Below are positions 1-12,204 of a DNA stretch of 64,000 bases, piece by piece; position 1 is the first letter of the stretch, and each line of letters opens with the position of its first letter. Made by a program: the position numbers and the translations under genes. The stretch lies in NCBI GenBank assembly GCA_947568835.1, contig OX387605.1, positions 7,940,418 to 8,004,417 on the forward strand. Direction: 5' to 3'. Under the pieces are notes generated by a model. The model saw nothing but the letters and a program-made list of their open reading frames with translations. It did not search any database and had not been told where the DNA came from. Origin of the DNA: Protonemura montana (taxonomy: Eukaryota > Arthropoda > Insecta > Plecoptera > Nemouridae).

Positions 1-3000
1 ACATGTGAATATCGGTCAAGACTACTAATGGATTTGCATAGGTTCGCTGGAATTTCCTGTTTGTAGCTTAGTTTTTGAGACATGCTCGTCTTGAGGGCTC
101 GTATACCCTCTTTTGCGAGCATCTCTCTAGCGTGATTAATTATAGGCTGGATGCACGTTCACCCTTGTCCATGATCAAGAGGACGATCAATTCCTTGCCT
201 AGGCTTCCACAAACCTACTATTTTGGCTGTCACAATTAAATCGAATGCACGCTTCGGGAAGCACCGCTTCGGTTAGGTTTACAGAAACAGAAACGGTACA
301 TTTCGTGTTTTATGCTTGTTTGTTTAATCTTACATCCTGAGACCACTAAGAAAAAAACTAGTTAAAACGATTTATCTATAAAAATAGACAGTCCCCAAAA
401 TCTACTGACTACAGTATTGAAGGGCAGTTTCTTGAGTTGACTTGAGAGTGGCAACTAACCAGTGCATTCTAACACAAAATATCGACAAAGATTTTATAAA
501 AAAAAATTTAAGACTTACTAAGTTGTCCTCTTGAGCACCGTTAAACACCGACACAGTTCCGGAACGCGAGAAAATTCGATCACCAATTGTCACACTCTAG
601 GTCCGCGAATCAACTTGTCCTCAACGCCTCCAAACTGCCACTGCCTTCTTGCACTGTCAAGAGCGTCGCGTTCGCGTCTGCCCTGCTCCGCGTTCGCCGT
701 CGAGTGATCTGCCCGCGATGGTCCGAGCTAAACGAAGCCGCAGGGTCCGACGCCGGCTTTTATACCTCGACGTGGTCACTGACGTCACGGTGCAACATCC
801 CAGCTAACGGGACGGCTGGAGCACAGTCTCGATGCATCCACCCAATAGCTGCGAGGAATGGGTGACACTTGACAGGGCATATTCAAGTGCAACATTCAAG
901 TGGGCAGGGTGGGATGTCGCCTTTGTGCACAATTTATAGGCTTGGGAGAGTGAGTGTCGCCTTGCATTCGAGCCGTTTTCGCGCTCAGGGTTGGCGAAAA
1001 CAAGAATAATATTTTTGCACTCACGTGGAGAGCGGAGTGACATTTGTTTGTCGGCCAAGTTACGATAGTAACAGTTTGAAGTCGGTGAGAAAATTGGTGT
1101 GAAACATTTTGGGTCAGTTCACGACGGGGGATGCTTTTCTGGTCAGAAAGAAAATATTTCGAAAAAATATTCTGTGTTCAAAGCTAAAAAAATTACTACA
1201 ATGTGTTAGTAATTACAAAGAAATAAACAAGCGAGGTTATTTAAATCCAGCTCAATCATTTATCTGTAAAAATCGACGCCGATTTTCGCTGAAAGTGCAC
1301 TGCAAGAATGTTGCTTCACTTCCTTCAACATTTACCATCTGCGAACGAAGCAGCTATTATTAATAGACCTGCAAATTCAATCAAAGAGATTTTTGACAAC
1401 TATTTGCTTGGCCAATACTGCTTACAGCTGCGCGATTTCTTGTACATTCATCCAATCTAATTACCTAGACATTTTCTGTATCTAGTCAATTCACCCAAAT
1501 CCAGAAAACGGTACAATAGTTCTACTTAAGCAGCTCGAAACCAAGCATACCGGAAATCACGCAATTACAAATCTTTAACTGAGGCAAGATTTATTGAATC
1601 GTATAGGAAACACAACTGTTGCCGTAAAGTTAGCTGTGTATAGCTCATCTCTAAAAATATTAAAGCATCTAGAAGATATTTTCATAACTATACTTTTTCC
1701 CCAGCATCATTTATAACTACCTATCTCTATGGATGATTACTGGATGAAATCAACTCACTGGTACTTAAATAGATCAGTCAAAATCACATATCACACTATT
1801 TATTATAGACATAATACCGAACTACTGTATTCATGATGTAAAAAAAGATTTATAATAACCATAATTATCTATTGCATGTTTTTCTTGACTTGTTTCCCTG
1901 AGAAAGCCATGGCGAGCTCACTGCGACCGTCTTGTACTAAAGTGTCGGCGCGAAATTCGTATCAACGTGTCGTCATGCGCCGCCGGAACGGCGTGATTGG
2001 CGTTTGTGCGGCGAAACGTGTAGGAAGTGCCGCTGTTTTTCACGCACAATTCGGATCGCCGGTACCTTGGTAGTTGTACAGTTCGAACCTCGGTGCGTGC
2101 CCGATCGACCGACAAAAAGACTCGAAACAAAAGACGTGGCCGCCTGGTTGGCAAGAGCGGAATTCCCTCATCTGCTTTTAGCCGGCGATTACGACGGCCA
2201 ACAGTTAGTTTACTGTTATCGGTTCTATGTACGTTTATTGCTGGCTTTGATCGACATTTACCCATGCGACAGCAGCCGAAACGCTAAATTTATCGAAAAA
2301 TTAAGAGATTTCCTTTTATGAGGACGAAACCTAACCTTTAAAGAAAGGTGTTTATGAAAATATGTCCACACAAACCTGTTGGTTACACATTTAAATTCGA
2401 AAAAAATAACAGTGGTCGCAAAAATTACCGGAAACTATGAGGAAGCAACAGCATAAACGAGGCAATTAAATTACAGAGACATACTACCATTAATTGCAAT
2501 GCTGACGACTTATCATTGTGAGAGGGACGTACAAGACATGGACGCTCGATCGAAATAGACAGTCAGTTTTACAACGCCATTATCCGACAGAAAAGAAAGA
2601 AGTTCCGAACGATCAGCTTTTACTCGCGCAAACATGCCCAATGGGTCAAGAAGTCAGACTCGAAGGCATTTCCGAGTCAAACGGTTACGACCAGAGATCA
2701 CTTGGAGTTCGATCATCCTCTATAACTATGACAAATCCGTCCAAGATTTCACCAAGAGCCATCGCGAGCCTCTCTCTTCGTTGCCTAATATAAAAATATG
2801 TCGTGATTTTGCAGGCAAAGTTCGAACTTTGAAAGTCACCTCGCCTGGGAGGCTGAGTAAAAGACACCCCTTAGTGTTATCATTTAATACCTGCTGTTAG
2901 TGGCTCCCTGGCGCTAAGAATTAATAGCAATTAATTGGTTTGTTGCAATTTAAACTTCTCCCGTTGAATGCAATTCTAGCTGCATTAATTGAGCAATAGC

Positions 3001-4727
3001 AGTAGCATGCTAAAGTAGAACAAGTCTGCGATATGGCAATATATTGGTCAGTAGGATCATGCAAGGAGAGTACAGGCTCAAGTCGTGGTCGGCACGGTGT
3101 GGGTGGCTGGCTGTCATGCAGATGAATGCAACTCTAACGTCGCCCTCGCCTTTCTCATTAAGGCAGCTTGTACCATATGATTGCAATTATATTTTCCTCG
3201 TAGATGCAGGGCTTACGTATTTCCATGCACTTTCAGCTCAGTGATACCGTGCGCTCAATCTAAATCCATAAACAATTATTTATTTTAAAGCCTTGCATCA
3301 TTGTAGTTGACAGTAACTGGTTTGGATGATTTCGTTGAAAATTATCTGCAGAAGAAAATACAAGTCAAATATTTCATGAAATGTTCACCAAAGATTACAT
3401 ATGAATTGAATTATTGAGTTACCTATGCTGTAGCAATCGAGTTTTTAGTGCGGACAATACGGATCACGCGGATCTATCGTCATCTCAGCTTCAGGGCAAG
3501 ACCGGTTTGGTCGCCGTGTCGAGATCCATTGATAAATGCCCAATGTATTCCTGGAACAATACTGTCTGGTGGCCTGAATGACACACTCCCACTGCATCGC
3601 ATCTGCATAAGTGTTTTAATTAGTGTCCTGTCGCAACTCGCGATCAATCAGAAACTAAACGGGACCATGTCAGTTGTCAAGTCATCTGCGAAAATTCGCA
3701 ATGGACCGATTAAAGATGTAGATACTAGCTCATTGAGTACACTTTGCACGTGGCACGGAGTTTTAAATCAATTAAAAAGAGGTAGACGTAATTGCAGTCT
3801 AGTCTGCGACACTTCGGCTCGGTTTTGTTAAAAAGCGCCAATGAAAATGGATTGAGATCGTCTTCGACAGCGCTGCTCCGGATGCCGGCTTCTTTAGCTG
3901 GCGTTGTCGACGTGTTTCCGGAAGCGATGCTTCGATGTGTCGTGAGAGCCGACCACTAATGATTTGATTTTCACTTGGGCTTTACGCTGAAATTATTTTC
4001 GATGTAAAGTAAAATTTCGATTACAAATTTAATGAGCTTTTTGTCCCTGGGTAGGCAAGGCGTATATTGGTGGTACATTTGGTCAGCGTATTTGGTACAG
4101 TCCGTATGTTTTGTCAATACTGAGTACTGCAGGGGTCCAGGTGTAAGAATTATCAATTTAATGGGGACTTGGACTCGGGTAGTGAGAGAAGAAGGATGTG
4201 CGTAGTAAATTTTTAGGGTCGGATTTATGTTTTTAGACAGTGCTTGTAAAGGAAATTAATTAATACTTGATTTTAAGGAAAGAATTTCCATTATTAAATG
4301 GAAACTCACAATCCAGTCCCGCCCTTGTGACCGATGCATTGCGTGCCTGTTTAGACCTTTGGAAATTTCATTATCGGGCTGTAATATTGGGCGAAGAAAT
4401 CGATTTATCACATTTTCAATGCACCTCCCTCAAATTGGGACACATTCCTTGAGCCAAATTACATTTGTATATATTGAAAATGTGCTCTCGATTTGTTTAC
4501 TAAGCTTGGCGAGCATTAAGTCGTCAGAATACTATAAGTGTTGTCTAGGTTTTCCATCAATCAACTCCAATAATGAGAATACCACAGTTTTTCAGTTGCC
4601 ACACAAAATTACATAGACGAGAATCATTCCAAATTACCTAATTAATAACAAACTCCTAATCCTTCGCTCCTACTGCACGAAGAAAAACCTCATCCCCCTG
4701 CAAACTCTTTTTACCTAGTTGACCGCA
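1..4727. other. Mostly gene-free stretch left of the MORN5-like gene
   Basis: Apart from the leftward promoter at 513-787, no reading frame here shows a recognisable domain or splice-consistent structure. The frames at 2004-2321 and 3448-3831 begin without a strong start context and have no recognisable content. The sequence is AT-rich non-coding DNA with a few short GC-rich patches (about 600-860 and 1900-2200). Confidence 0.5.
513..787 (-). promoter_or_regulatory. Probable TATA/CRE promoter and non-coding first exon of a gene running off the left edge
   Basis: On the minus strand a canonical TATAAAAG box lies at 764-757, with a palindromic TGACGTCA (CRE/CREB-type site) immediately upstream at 780-787. 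Transcription would be expected to start near 730. Downstream the minus strand reads through a GC-rich stretch to a strong splice donor, GTAAGT, at 518-513, so 730-519 looks like a spliced 5' untranslated exon. No ATG-initiated frame leads into the donor. The coding part would lie left of position 1. The motifs are seen directly; the promoter role is inferred. Confidence 0.4.
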
Positions 4728-7700
4728 ATGTCGAGCAATGGGACCCTAGACGAGTCCGTGGAGAGGCTGAGATGTGTGGGAAGTCGCGCCAGAAGCGTGG
4801 GTAGTGTTTTGAACCTCTCTAGACGCATGAGCACAGGCATCTCCGACGTCTCGCACTTCACGCAGCGACGCCTGTCATCTGCTTTAAACGGGCCCCAGTG
4901 GGCCCTAATGACGGCCAACTGCACCGACGCGGTTACTGGGGAGCGCAGCGTCAATCCGCTGCACGCGCTTCCGGGTTCTGTCGACCTACCCTCTGGCAGC
5001 CGGTACGATGGCTCGTGGGACAACCTCGGGATCACCGGCTCGGGAATTTACACGATGCCGCACGGTGCGTTGATATCATAGGCGGGGGTACGGAGATTTT
5101 ACCAGAAAGTTTCGGGCACTGTTCACTGGAAGAAGGGTTGGAATTTGGGGAGCGCTCGCCAGCTTGGAAAGTTTACTGTAGTGGTATCGCGTAAAGTTTT
5201 GCCATACTGAGACCCGTGGAAAGTCAGGTGGCACCAACAATTTTGAGTGTCCAATCTGAGAGTAGAGCCACCTGGCCAACATCTCAATTTCCCTCTTTTT
5301 GATGACTTCTGAACTTGATGGCATGTTGCCGCGCCCCTCAACCACGAGCTGATTTTCGAGAAGTGACAAATCGCGCCTACATTTCACATTCGCCGGGGAA
5401 ATAGGCTGCGAAAATCGCGAAAAAATGTTGCATTCAGCATCCAGTATTCGAACTTCTCTTTTTATGTGTTGTACAATCTCTGTGTGTGTGTGTTTTTTTG
5501 TGTGCTTTGGTACTGTGTCGTCGTGTGCATTGCACATCCTGACCTCCTGTTAAGGAATTTTTACGGACGTTTCAGGGGGTTGCCAAAGTTGTAATACACC
5601 TGACTACTTCGGATGAAAAACAAAATGTGGCAATTAAACCATAGCATAGGGCGGAGACCAAAGAGAGCGAATGGTCAATTCCAGAACCGTTGTCAACAAG
5701 GTTGCTAATGCCACTCGTGACACTCATACCATGATAGTGAAGACCACCTCATTACCAATAGTCGACAACAAACGTCAGCACGTTGCACTAACATTTATCA
5801 TTAGCACGAGCATCTTTTAGCTCTAAGCTTTTAGCCATGGGAAGGAACAGGAGCGACCGGCATCTTCGCGGCGTCGTCCTAAATCCGGCCACGGTGTTCA
5901 CGGCTGAGTGGCGACGGCCAGCGGAGGCCACTCACCGATGTGCCCGCTCACCTCGGGTCGATACTCTCTTCGCAGGAGGCGCGCCAGAGCGCGGTTAGGT
6001 GTTTGGGCCAGTCCTGGAGAGTCAATACTTTTCCCACAAGGATCTGACAATAGGGAGGGAACGATGAAGTTCTGTTATGACTTTTCCGCTGTCTCGTCAG
6101 TGGTCACTAAGTCTAACTCTAAGTCTACAAGGGAGTTCTAGGCAGATTATGCATTTGCCACAAACACATTTGAATTTTTGAGTTCTGAGGTCATCTGGGT
6201 CAGTTGGTAAACTACGGGTCATCCGTTGCAGGAATCGACGTTCTGCTGTCCCGACGTCGGATAACTCTAGCACGGCGTCGTCTTGAAAGGAGTCATTGAG
6301 CAAGGCGTCATTTTACTGGGCGTCGTCTTGCTAGACGTCAACCTGCAAGGCGTCGTTAATCGTTTTCCACGTCAAAGGTAGCGGGAAAGCAAATTGTTTA
6401 GTGTTGATTGTCGGGATGATATGACACTCTTCAGTCGCACACTTTCCCTGCAAGAAACATAACTCTTCGCTTGCTGAGAGGCAACACTTCCGTTTACGCC
6501 GGCTGCAGACATTGCAACGAGGAGGCTGCCTGGCCCATGAGATAACCTCGCTCGTTTGTAACCTGTAAACAAAGTGATGCTCTTTCTAACGCTCTCTCAA
6601 TATTATTGGCTGGAATATCTACTTAAAAGTTTAAGCGCAGTTGGCCGCACATTGAGTCTTCTGCGTCGAACTATAAAGGCAAACGGAAGAAGTGGCCATC
6701 CGATTTGCAGTTTTCTCAGCACGCGGCTGAGGAGCATATCGATCAGGTGCAGCAAGAAGTATTTCAGAAGTGTTTCCTGGGCTGGCGACGCCGCGGCCGT
6801 GTCAATGACCACTTCCTTGTCTGCACATCCGAGGAAGCCGACATAGGTAGACCAGATGCGACGGAGCCATCGACGTCGAACAGCGATCTATGCGATAAAA
6901 GAGTGATTGGAGAGCACTTTGAGGAAACGCTCGCGGTATTACGTTCGATCAACTTCTTCAAAAGGCAACTTCTTTGAACTCTGATGAAAAACTCAGAGGG
7001 TCGAGAAAACAATAACAGGAATAAACACATTGGTGATGGCTTAGAGAAAATAATACGGGGTGATGGTCTTTGTGGTCGGCTATGAGACTGTGTGGTCAGA
7101 TTTGGCCGTTCAATTTTATCTTGAGAGGTTCTTGACGATTCTCAATGAAAAATGAACTGAGAAACGATTTGTTTTAGATTATTCATTTTATTAGATCATC
7201 AAGACCGGCAATGCAGCTAATAATTGCTTTCAAACAATCAGCCCCACGGCACACAATTGCGCCCAACTCCCATGGCCTATGACTGCAATTGCCATGAATT
7301 GCACTTCCTGCCTGCAAATGCCAACTCTGCGAGATTCTGCCTGTCATACGATACTGCTGCAGCAAATGCTTTGCAATTCAATCCAATTACGAAATTTTTT
7401 TTAATGTAGATCAAGGAAATTGGTGACAACAGTAAATCTCGCAGACTGGTCTGTAAGCACACGCGTGGATTGCGTAAAGTGCCACCCGACATGTTTTGAA
7501 ATACGCACATGCACTTGCTAGACAATTAGGCGACTACAAAACTGGTTCGTCACATCGACTGTCTTCTGTTTTACATGTCAGCCATTTGCAAAGCCGCTCT
7601 AAACCAAAGCCGCTCTAAACCATCACAACTGTCGAGAGCTTGCCGAGAATCGTGACCTATTTGGAGTTATGCTCGATGGATTTTTCCATGCGGTCCTGCA

Positions 7701-10700
7701 AATGACCTGAACAGCTAATGCACTTTCTCGAAACGAGTCATCCCTTTATTAGCTATTGGTCTGCCAGCGAGATAATAACCAGGCTATCACCACAAGTGGA
7801 ATATTTCTAAAGTCGTTAGCGTTTGACTTGGGCAGATTGATATGACAAACTTGGGGATATGAGTTACTTTTTAAGAATAACCACACGTCTACTCTAAGGC
7901 CAAATTTTTTCAATTTGAGGAATCATTGGTTGAGCAATTCTGATCGATGATTCACAATCACTGGCTGTGCGAATAGTCATTTGTTCCCCCCCCCCCCCCC
8001 CCCATAATTTCGAAACACTGGAATGCGTACAGGCTGCACTGCAGTGTTTTTTTGGCGTGAGTTTTCTGCTTCAACAACCCTCTGCAAATGTATCCATCAT
8101 AAAACCCCAAAAACCTCACAGACCAGAGGTCGCTACCCCAGCGCTTGATATCTACGACAATGAGTGGTGTTTCAGGTGTGCTGTACACCGGCGACTTCTT
8201 CGACAACTGCTGCAAGGGTTACGGAATCCTCAAGTACTCGAATGGCTCCGAAATTCGGATTCTCTACAGCAAGGAATGGAACGAGAACATGAACGACTCG
8301 AACTATCGGATGACCAAACTGATGTATTTCTTCAAAGACGAGCTCCGATTCGGGGAGACAGATTGGGAATACTGCACGATCCCCGATAGGCGGTAGGTAC
8401 ATATGTGTTCCAAATTTTGAAACACAATAGACAACAAGACCCACCATTCCCGGCTGTTACGATACTCATTGAGCACTAGCCTTACATGCAACATCGGACA
8501 TAAATGACACACAAGGAATGGGTCTTAAAAAAGGCTAGGCTAACAATTTTCCTCGCGAGGACTTGAATTTTAACCGACTGTTGAATGGGGACATCTTCAG
8601 TCCTATAACACGGCAGTTGTCGCTTGATGGCATGCACAATGGACGTCTGTGCTCGTGGCACGCGTCATGCACGTGTCCTCCGCTGTATTTCCTCTGCACA
8701 GCGTCTCGTTAACATGTGCAATTACCTCGGGCACGCCGTTCAGAGAGAACATGAAATTGTCTTTATTTAGCAAATCAAATTGCTATCATTCTCGAAGCAC
8801 CAAACAACAAACTCAAAATCGCTATGAGACAATTTTTTTAAATAATCATTGCGAATTCCTGGTGAGACCGAATTTTTTCCTTCTCCGTCGGCCAGGAATT
8901 GCCGCCGATTGGGTTTGACATATATGCATATGACAAATATGTTTCCGGTTTTGCGCAGTCCTTGCGCCCACTGACACAAAGACAACGCAAAGTCGACAAC
9001 CCCAGCGATGAGCTGCCGTTCGAAAATATTTCAAACAAGCATCACGCCATGCGATTTCGGCTGACTACCGTGGTCGTTTTAACGCAAAGCGTGCAATAAA
9101 TTCAGTGCGTTTCGTCAAACCAATCAATAATCAACGGCGCAGTGAAAAACACGTGATTGCTCGGCGGTTGATTGCCGAAACAGCTTGGCGTTGTGACAGC
9201 TTATAATTAACCGGGCATTCACATAGTATACGGGACAGTGTTCCATTATTATGCCATTAAGAACACATTATCTAAGATTTGTCGCAGGTGTGTTGTTTCT
9301 GAGACAAACTTAACCCAAAGTGTTGTGCCCAAATCTTCTCCGGACACCGAACAACAGCGTTAGTGCTAATTGCAGCTGGCACGTTGACTGCACCCTTTGC
9401 CCTTGACCCGGTGACCGACACTGCTGCTGAGAAGGGTGTCGCCCTCGACGGCCTCCCAACGTGAAAATAGCAAGCGCTTTCGGAGGTCCGACTCGCTAGT
9501 ACTTGCTAATGAATGAACTATACCTGTTGTTCGTTTAAATCCCGTTCAATCACCTATTCTAAGTCTAAGTAGCGGGAACACCACAACAAGTTGGAATTTA
9601 AGTGCGATGTATTTTCAAGTCCTACTAACCTTATAAAAACGCATTCTGAGAGAGAATTCGCGTGCCGAACGGTTTGGCGTTTTGGAAACATTGGTTCTCG
9701 TGAGATCACCGAAGTTAAGCAACACTGCACTGAGTCAGGTATTGAATGGGTAACCATCATACACATGACCAGTTCTGTTCGGGAGAGAAGCTTAAGGGAT
9801 GAAAGTTAGTACAGGAACTTCATTCGCCTTGCGTATCAACTTCTCAACGGTATGGATTTGTATAGGAATCCTGCTATTCGAGTTGTACCGTCCTTCGATA
9901 GGGACATAAAGCTGGTGATTCCCTTGGTGCTATTCGACAGTAGTAGGCTACGTGCCGGCACCGGGTTTATCTTGCTTCTTTCTAGGCTAGGTTAGGTTCA
10001 TCATCATCCTCGTCATCATCTATTCGTTCACCGATGCCATTAGACCAGCGCCACAGCGCCCGTTGGCAAAACAGTGCGTCGCTAAACACAATAATAATCA
10101 GATAATTTGCGTCGCCCTCGTGTGCCTTGATAGGACCTTTCGGTCTTAAAAAATATCCTAAGCACGGTTCCATGCGTTGACAGGTTCCAGCTTTGTCAGA
10201 TTCTCTTCTTAGAAAGGTTCCCATGAAAAGGTTCGGCGTGTTTGAAACACAGGTTTTCTTGAGACCACCGAAGTTCAGCAACATTGCGATGGCTCAGGTT
10301 TTAGATGGGTGACCATCATACACATGGGTCGTTCTGTTTAGTCCAAAACACTAAACTACTAAACTATTTTTTGGTGAAATGTAGTGCAACAAAGTCATTC
10401 ATCTTGCTTATCAACCTCTAGACGGTATGGGTTTGTGGAATCTTGTTGTTTGAGTTATATCGTCCTTCGGAAGGGACTTAAAGCCGGGTGGTCCCATTGG
10501 TACTTTTCGACAAAATTATGCTACGAGACCGACACTGGGTTTCACCAACTCTCTTCTAGGCTAGGTTAGGTTCTCCACGTCATCATCATCCTTTTATTCA
10601 CCGACTCAATTTACCAGTGGCACATTCAGGGCCTGTTTCAAAACAGTATATCGTTCACAACAATTAATCGATCAATTGATAGGTTCATGCTGCGACAGGT

Positions 10701-11429
10701 TTCCGCTTTGACAGATTTCCCCCGTTGGCAGGTTCCAGATTGAAGTCCAGGAAGGGTTACAGCCGATGTGCACGGAGCGTCGCACACAGCGTCAACCAAC
10801 CGCACCCCTGCCCCCCGGGTGCTACGACACTGGCGAGGGCGTCTTCAACCCTCGAACTTGGTGCCTTACCGACCACGATTCGGGCGAGATCATCAGGTAC
10901 GTTCTCGCAAAGTTCCGTTTTGTCAAATGCAGCGATACGCCCAGAGTCCTGACGAGGAAGTTGTGAGAAATACTACAATATGACAGCCAAACTTTCTATT
11001 TTCCTGCTTATCCCTTACACTTACAAGCACCTCAGTGATAGAATTATTCTTTGTGTCATGATAGGAATAAATACGCCGTTCGCACCCCTTGGAGTCCCAT
11101 TCCTTGGTCTTTGAACCCATCCCATCGCACCCTCTGTCAACAGGGTGCCGACAACCGAGGAGCGAGATTGGATCATTAAGAACTGCCGCACGTCGCGAGA
11201 GTTTGCTGTCGGCTACCGGCCAGAACTCTACGAGAACTGGACCGAGGAACTTGAAGAGACGGCTACCGACAACGCCGAGAGCGTCGAACGGCTTCTGAAC
11301 GAAGTCAGCCCCGTTTCCGACGAACACGTCGGTACTGGCGCCGACGAGGAGGGCAGCCAGTATGCATCCCAAACGTCGGCTGGCACCGGAACATTTGATA
11401 CCTTGACTGAAGCAGGGCTACGAAGTTAA
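4728..11429 (+). CDS. MORN5: MORN repeat-containing protein 5-like
   Basis: Four exons (4728-5064, 8176-8392, 10732-10896, 11144-11429) join in phase to give about 334 residues. Residues about 95-150 hold MORN repeats, with YDGSWDN..GSGIYTMPHG running across the first junction into YTGDFFDNCCKGYGILKYSNG. The following exons carry the MORN5 family's own signatures: a W-x-Y-C then DRRF stretch, a PPGCYDTGEGVFNP block, and an ERDWI..NCR block. Vertebrate MORN5, from memory, is about 160 residues and is expressed in ciliated and sperm cells. This protein is about twice as long because of a Ser/Arg-rich N-terminal extension of about 90 residues and an acidic C-terminal tail. The start is the first ATG in frame after a possible acceptor at 4716-4718. 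Intron 2 contains two 5S-derived SINE copies. The molecular function of the family is unknown; a flagellar or ciliary role is inferred from vertebrates. Confidence 0.85.
9671..10002 (+). repeat. 5S-rRNA-derived SINE, copy 1
   Basis: The first 100 bases resemble 5S rRNA: TTGGTTCTCGTGAGATCACC, then GAAGTTAAGCAACACTG (A-box region), then GAATGGGTAACCATCAT (C-box region). The body carries a conserved CGTCCTTCGATAGGGAC block, then GTGCTATTCGACAGTAGTAG, and ends near AGGCTAGGTTAGGTT. Copies 2 and 3 share both parts, so this is a dispersed retroposon with an internal pol III promoter and not a 5S gene. It lies in MORN5-like intron 2. Confidence 0.75.
10230..10573 (+). repeat. 5S-rRNA-derived SINE, copy 2 (tandem neighbour of copy 1)
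   Basis: It has the same 5S-like head (GACCACCGAAGTTCAGCAAC, then GATGGGTGACCATCATACAC) and the same body (CGTCCTTCGGAAGGGAC, ending AGGCTAGGTTAGGTT) as copy 1. Similarity also continues past the element end in both copies (TTCACCGA..., then CAAAACAGT..., then GACAGG..CCNGCTTTG.CAGAT). The pair therefore looks like a diverged tandem duplication of about 0.5 kb units rather than two independent insertions. Confidence 0.75.
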
Positions 11430-11441
11430 TTTTTGTATAGC

Positions 11442-11447
11442 AATAAA
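11442..11447 (+). terminator. Polyadenylation signal of the MORN5-like gene
   Basis: AATAAA lies 13 bases after the MORN5-like stop codon. The 3' untranslated region would be very short. Confidence 0.6.
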
Positions 11448-12204
11448 CTGAAAACAAAGTGACAATAGTGTCAATAATGACACCAGGGGGTTTTGAAATG
11501 GTCCCTTCTCTCGAGGGATAGGCTGTACCTACTCGCCTTGCTCTCTGTGACGATTTACATGACCAGATTAACCCTGCATCCATCTAGGCTACTCTGCGGG
11601 AGAGTGTCATCACGGGCACGTTGTAAAATTAATGTGTCGCTAAACACCGCAAATAAAACTGAATGCTAATTTCACTATTTTTTGCATTCAAGCTAGGCGC
11701 ATAATTCCTTGTGTTGCTTGTTGCACGACATCTACTTTCTAACAAACAAACCATACTAGTGAACACTTTACTTCAAGGTGGCGCGCATAAAAGCGGCAGG
11801 GACTATCGACCAATCAGCGCTTCTGAAGAGTACGTTCAAATTTAAGTGAAATGGCTACGTCTGGGTTTAGGCGGTTGGCGTCTAGTAATTGTTTTTGTTA
11901 AATACATGTTGTAAAATATGCGTTATATATTATTAGTTAATAAGTTTTCAGGTAGGTTAAATTTTAACTTGTTGCTTAGAATTATTTTCCCGGCTTCTCT
12001 CTTCGTTGTACGGAAATATAGCTTCTAAGCCTCATACATCAAGGAGGTTAGAACGGGCTGCGCCCTGTTTAGAGCTTGCAATAATAGTTCTTGTGATGAT
12101 CATGTTTTCTTCTTTTAGGAAAATATGTTGATTTATTTTCAACTGGTGTCAAACATTATATTGACATCTCGGCATAGCAAATAATACATTCACTTTGTAC
12201 AAAA

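Noticed and set aside
2004..2321. A 105-codon + strand frame with a Cys-rich start
   Set aside because: Other frames on both strands overlap it and are equally open; no domain is recognised and the Cys spacing fits no known family.
3448..3831. A 127-codon + strand frame
   Set aside because: It starts at GTG and has no recognisable content or splice context.
9671..9790. A 5S rRNA gene
   Set aside because: It is only partly similar, has changes in the conserved core, is joined to a non-5S body and recurs elsewhere with that body; a 5S-derived SINE explains it better.
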